DNA from: JBEVNX01 sp040507895
Lineage (GTDB): Bacteria > Desulfobacterota > Binatia > JACPRU01
Length of the DNA stretch: 8,813 bases
Reading direction: 5' to 3'
Assembly: GCA_040507895.1 (NCBI GenBank)
Contig: JBEVNX010000254.1
Span: forward strand, 1-8,813
Part shown: positions 6,328 through 8,813 of the stretch, piece after piece
Layout of the letters: every line of letters starts with the position of its first letter
How positions within the stretch are numbered: the first letter of the stretch is position 1
The notes under the pieces: generated by a model
The model's database searches: none
Told to the model about the DNA's origin: nothing
The model's input: only the letters and a program-made list of their open reading frames with translations
Translations under genes and position numbers: made by a program

Positions 6328-7296
6328 CTACTCGAGAAGCGCGGCCAGCCGTTCGCGAACATCCTTCCGCTCTAGGCGCCGGCCCGCGGATTCTCGCATA
6401 CGTAGAACGACCGGCCGGCGCCGACTTGGGTCCATGGCGTTCGACCCCATCACGCGCTGGTCGGCCGGGTCCGGTTGAAAGGTCACCACGGCGGTTCCGC
6501 GGGCTCTCACCTGGCGGGCCTCCTGGGCGAGTCGCAACCGCGACAGCAGACGACTGGGAAACTCAGCGGAGAAGCGCGGCGGGCCGCCGACCGTCGACAT
6601 CGGCGAGCTGACGACGATGAGATCGAGCCTCAAGCCTGCGAGCAGGTCCAAGTTCGTCGGCGAATGGACGCCTCCGTCGACGTAGCGAACGCCCTCGTGC
6701 TCTACGGGAGCGAAGAAGCCCGGGATCGCGCTCGAAGCCGCGACAGCGGTCGCAACGGCGACTGCGGGGGCTCCGTCTTGGCCGAACACGACGCGTTGAC
6801 CGTCGTCGAGCCTCACCGTGCAGATCCAGAGCGGCCGCTCGGGCCATCCTTCGCCGACAGCCCGGCGGAGCCCGGCCACCATCTCTTCGGTCGACACGCG
6901 CCCTACAGGCAGCGCAGCCGCCAAAACGGAGCCGAAGCGAGCTTCCCACGGCCGCAGTGCGGCGCGGAGCAGAAACCGCGGCGAAGACGCAGCCGGGAAG
7001 TCGGCGAAGAGACCAGCGAGCGTGAAGGGAGGAAGCTTGGCCGGCGGGCCGAGTCGCGCGAGAAAGCGCGCGCCGTCCTCCGAGGGTCGCTCGCCCGCGG
7101 CGAAGGCGGCCAGATCGCCCGCGGTGATTCCGGCGCGCAGCAGCGCACCCACGCGCGATCCCGCCGACGTGCCGACGATGATCTCGGCACTCCGGGGGTC
7201 CCAGCGTGTCGCTTCTGCGAGCGCGGAGAGCACGCCTGCGTGAAACGCGTGGCCAACGATCCCGCCGGCCCCGAGCACGAGACCGATTCGCGCCAT
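6328..7296 (-). CDS. Patatin-like phospholipase / serine esterase
   Basis: A 322-residue hydrolase of the patatin/RssA/NTE family, acting on acyl esters or phospholipids through a Ser-Asp dyad. The visible hallmarks are an N-terminal beta strand and Gly-rich oxyanion loop (RIGLVLGAGGIVG, 3-15), the nucleophile elbow GTSAG with Ser44, a middle stretch AASSAIPGFFAPV common in bacterial patatins, and DGG with Asp207. No signal peptide or membrane segment is visible, so it is probably cytoplasmic or loosely membrane-associated. ATG 7296 is chosen because the conserved domain starts right there. An in-frame start at 7425 would add 43 low-complexity residues and overlap the upstream dehydrogenase by 52 bases. 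No clear Shine-Dalgarno precedes 7296. It lies 77 bases downstream of the dehydrogenase on the same strand, possibly co-transcribed, and converges on the ferredoxin gene with a 10-base gap. Natural substrate unknown. Confidence 0.9.
   Translation of the reverse strand: MARIGLVLGAGGIVGHAFHAGVLSALAEATRWDPRSAEIIVGTSAGSRVGALLRAGITAGDLAAFAAGERPSEDGARFLARLGPPAKLPPFTLAGLFADFPAASSPRFLLRAALRPWEARFGSVLAAALPVGRVSTEEMVAGLRRAVGEGWPERPLWICTVRLDDGQRVVFGQDGAPAVAVATAVAASSAIPGFFAPVEHEGVRYVDGGVHSPTNLDLLAGLRLDLIVVSSPMSTVGGPPRFSAEFPSRLLSRLRLAQEARQVRARGTAVVTFQPDPADQRVMGSNAMDPSRRRPVVLRMRESAGRRLERKDVRERLAALLE
6372..6385. repeat. 14-base direct repeat, copy 2
   Basis: Second identical copy of CTAGGCGCCGGCCC, inside the last codons of the patatin-like gene (minus strand). 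Confidence 0.5.
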
Positions 7297-7373
7297 GGTC
7301 AGCGTCCGAGCACGAGGTGAAGCAAGAAACCCAGAAGGCCTGAATGCGGCAACCGGCGGGGCAGACCGGCGCG

Positions 7374-8486
7374 TCAGGGAACCAACGCCGCTCGAGCGAT
7401 CGTCGTCGTGTCGCGAGTCTTCCACTCGCTGTCGGCGAATGCGCGGTCGATCTCGGCGAGCGGATACTTGTGCGAGACCAGCTTCTCGAACGGCCAGCGG
7501 CCGCGGTTGCGGACGAGAAAATCCAACGCGCGAGGGATCACCCAGGGATCATACTGGATGACGCCGACGATGCGCTTCGCCCCCCAGACGAGCATCGCGG
7601 GCTCGAGCTCGATCTTGGCGCCACGGCTGATCGTGCCGATCTCGAGGTACGTGCCGCCGCTGCGCAGCATCTCGATTCCTTCGGGGATCACTTGCGGGAA
7701 GCCGACGAAGTCGCAGGCGACGTCGGCGCCCACGCCTCCCGTGAGCTTGCGTACTAGGTTTACGCGATCCTTCCGATCCGGCGTCTCGCGCAGATCGATC
7801 GTGTGGTCGGCGCCGAACTCGCGGGCGAGCGCCAGCCGGTTCGGAATCTGATCGATGACGATCACGCTGCGCGCGCCCATGTCCTTGGCGACCGCCGCGG
7901 CCTGCACCCCGAGGCCGCCGGCGCCCTGGATGACGATGCTGCCGCCGAAGCGCAGCCCCGCGCGATCGAGGCCGAAGATCACCTGACAGAGCGCGCAGTT
8001 CACCGGTGCGACGAGCTCGTCGGAGAGCGAGTCGGGAACCAGGAAGATCGCGCCTTCCGGACGCAGGTAGTAGTACTCGGCGAAGGCGCCGTGGAAGTGC
8101 GGGAAGTCGCGCGGCCCGCGCGGCCGCTCGATCTTGGCCGGACAGTTCGCAGGCTCGTTGTTGAGGCAGACGTAACATCGGCCGCACGGGTAGAAGTAGG
8201 TGTACGCGACGCGGTCGCCTTCCTTGAGCGGGCTGCCGAGCGAGTCGGCCTTCACTTGCGAGCCGAGCTTCGCCACCCGCCCGGTCATCTCGTGCCCGAA
8301 GATCCAGCCGTCCTCGGGCAGGCGCAGCGGCGCATCACCTCTCCAGAAATGCAGATCGGAACCGCAGATGTTGGCGAGCGAGACGCGAATCAAGACGGCG
8401 TCCGGCTCGACCTCCGGCAGCGGCACATCACGCAGCTCGAAGGGCTTTCCGGGTCCCAGAAAGACAGCGGCTTTTCCGGTACTCAG
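7374..8486 (-). CDS. Zinc-dependent medium-chain alcohol dehydrogenase (NAD-type)
   Basis: Oxidoreductase of the MDR superfamily (COG1063-like). With the start at CTG 8486 it has 370 residues. The catalytic zinc ligands are Cys41 (NICGSD), His65 with Glu66 (FGHE) and probably Cys164 (NCALC). The structural zinc site is a full four-Cys lobe, Cys101, 104, 107 and 115 (PCGRCYVC...ANC). The Rossmann motif GAGGLG is at 188-193, and Asp212 at the end of the second strand favours NAD over NADP. The start is unusual. The frame stays open upstream of the GTG at 8426 and gives a typical MDR N-terminus (STGKAAVFLGPGKPFELRD). No in-frame ATG, GTG or TTG fits there, while a CTG sits 6 bases after AGGAGA. 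GTG 8426 has no Shine-Dalgarno and would remove the first beta strand. The alcohol or polyol substrate cannot be told from sequence, and the context gives no firm clue. Confidence 0.9.
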   Translation of the reverse strand: MSTGKAAVFLGPGKPFELRDVPLPEVEPDAVLIRVSLANICGSDLHFWRGDAPLRLPEDGWIFGHEMTGRVAKLGSQVKADSLGSPLKEGDRVAYTYFYPCGRCYVCLNNEPANCPAKIERPRGPRDFPHFHGAFAEYYYLRPEGAIFLVPDSLSDELVAPVNCALCQVIFGLDRAGLRFGGSIVIQGAGGLGVQAAAVAKDMGARSVIVIDQIPNRLALAREFGADHTIDLRETPDRKDRVNLVRKLTGGVGADVACDFVGFPQVIPEGIEMLRSGGTYLEIGTISRGAKIELEPAMLVWGAKRIVGVIQYDPWVIPRALDFLVRNRGRWPFEKLVSHKYPLAEIDRAFADSEWKTRDTTTIARAALVP

Positions 8487-8492
8487 GGCAAT

Positions 8493-8498
8493 TCTCCT
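8493..8498 (-). promoter_or_regulatory. Ribosome binding site deciding the dehydrogenase start
   Basis: AGGAGA on the minus strand, followed by ATTGCC and then CTG at 8486-8484. Spacing is ideal for CTG. The in-frame ATT directly after the site is too close to serve as start. Confidence 0.65.
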
Positions 8499-8531
8499 AG
8501 GTTCGAAGTTGGTCCCGTCCGAGGACGTTCG

Positions 8532-8813
8532 CTACGGCGACTCCCCGTGGCGTGTCAAGCCTCGATCGCCCTCCCAGCCCGCCTTGCGCCACCCTTCCAC
8601 GTAGCGCTCGACGAGTGCGGGCGAGTTCGAGAGACGCAAGCTCTCGAGCGAGAAGTTCGGCGAGAGCTCGCGCATCTTCTCGAGCGCCTCGCGTGCCGGG
8701 TCGACCTGGCCTAGATGGCCATGGCAGGCGGCCAATAAGCGGTAGGCGTGGGGCTGGTCGGCGTGCAACTGCAGGCTCTTCTCCTCGGCGGCGAGGGCGT
8801 CCTCGTAACGACC
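8532..8813 (-). CDS. TPR-repeat protein, C-terminal end only
   Basis: The last 93 residues of a protein whose start lies beyond the window. The frame is open to base 8813. It shows helical TPR-like repeats: GRYEDALAAEEKSLQLH, then PHAYRLLAACHGHLGQVDPAREALEKMRELSP. These are followed by a tail (SLESLRLSNSPALVERYVEGWRKAGW) of the kind seen at the C-terminus of TPR-bearing adenylate/guanylate cyclase-type and winged-helix regulators. The N-terminal effector domain is not visible, so cyclase or transcription-factor function cannot be claimed. The stop is 45 bases upstream of the dehydrogenase start, so the two could be co-transcribed. The TTG at 8768 is not a real start, since the repeat continues upstream of it. 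Confidence 0.75.
   Translation of the reverse strand, partial: GRYEDALAAEEKSLQLHADQPHAYRLLAACHGHLGQVDPAREALEKMRELSPNFSLESLRLSNSPALVERYVEGWRKAGWEGDRGLTRHGESP

Noticed and set aside
6475..7320. Plus-strand open frame of 281 codons opposite the patatin gene
   Set aside because: Arg/Ala/Glu-rich shadow with no domain; the minus strand has complete patatin motifs.
7803..8714. Plus-strand open frame of 303 codons opposite the dehydrogenase
   Set aside because: Shadow frame; crosses the dehydrogenase start and the TPR gene end and has no recognisable motif.

Overview
The window comes from a GC-rich bacterial chromosome with strongly G/C-biased third codon positions. Gene content is core carbon metabolism plus a TetR regulator. 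No phage, insertion sequence, CRISPR, rRNA or tRNA signal is visible. The lineage cannot be fixed from the sequence alone. The ethylmalonyl-CoA mutase reads like those of Streptomyces and alphaproteobacteria, while the lyase reads like that of Chloroflexus. A GC-rich soil or sediment bacterium outside the best-studied groups is a reasonable guess, no more.

Layout. (1) Bases 1-660, plus strand: a TetR-family regulator missing only its first few residues. (2) Bases 623-3754, minus strand: mcl (malyl-CoA/beta-methylmalyl-CoA lyase, Chloroflexus type) followed by ecm (B12-dependent ethylmalonyl-CoA mutase). The ecm 3' end overlaps the TetR 3' end tail to tail by 38 bases. (3) Bases 3755-3981: a 227-base divergent control region. 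(4) Bases 3982-6317, plus strand: a tight three-gene operon encoding the two subunits of a divergent acyl-CoA synthetase of the succinyl-CoA synthetase / ATP-citrate lyase superfamily and a 74-residue single-cluster ferredoxin. (5) Bases 6328-8813, minus strand: a TPR protein (C-terminal end only), a zinc-dependent NAD-type alcohol dehydrogenase that seems to start at CTG, and a patatin-like serine hydrolase. The last converges on the ferredoxin with a 10-base gap.

How the genes fit together. Ecm turns ethylmalonyl-CoA into methylsuccinyl-CoA. Mcl cleaves beta-methylmalyl-CoA to glyoxylate and propionyl-CoA, and malyl-CoA to glyoxylate and acetyl-CoA. Together they suggest an ethylmalonyl-CoA pathway for C1/C2 or acetyl-CoA assimilation; crotonyl-CoA carboxylase/reductase, methylsuccinyl-CoA dehydrogenase and mesaconyl-CoA hydratase are not in the window. 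The divergent CoA-ligase operon could supply a hydroxyacyl-CoA (malyl- or citramalyl-CoA) to Mcl, as malate-CoA ligase does beside malyl-CoA lyase in serine-cycle methylotrophs. Its ATP-grasp subunit lacks several residues expected for nucleotide and Mg binding, its alpha subunit keeps the catalytic His, and a ferredoxin is coupled to it. This three-gene set is the most unusual part of the window and its reaction cannot be assigned from sequence alone.
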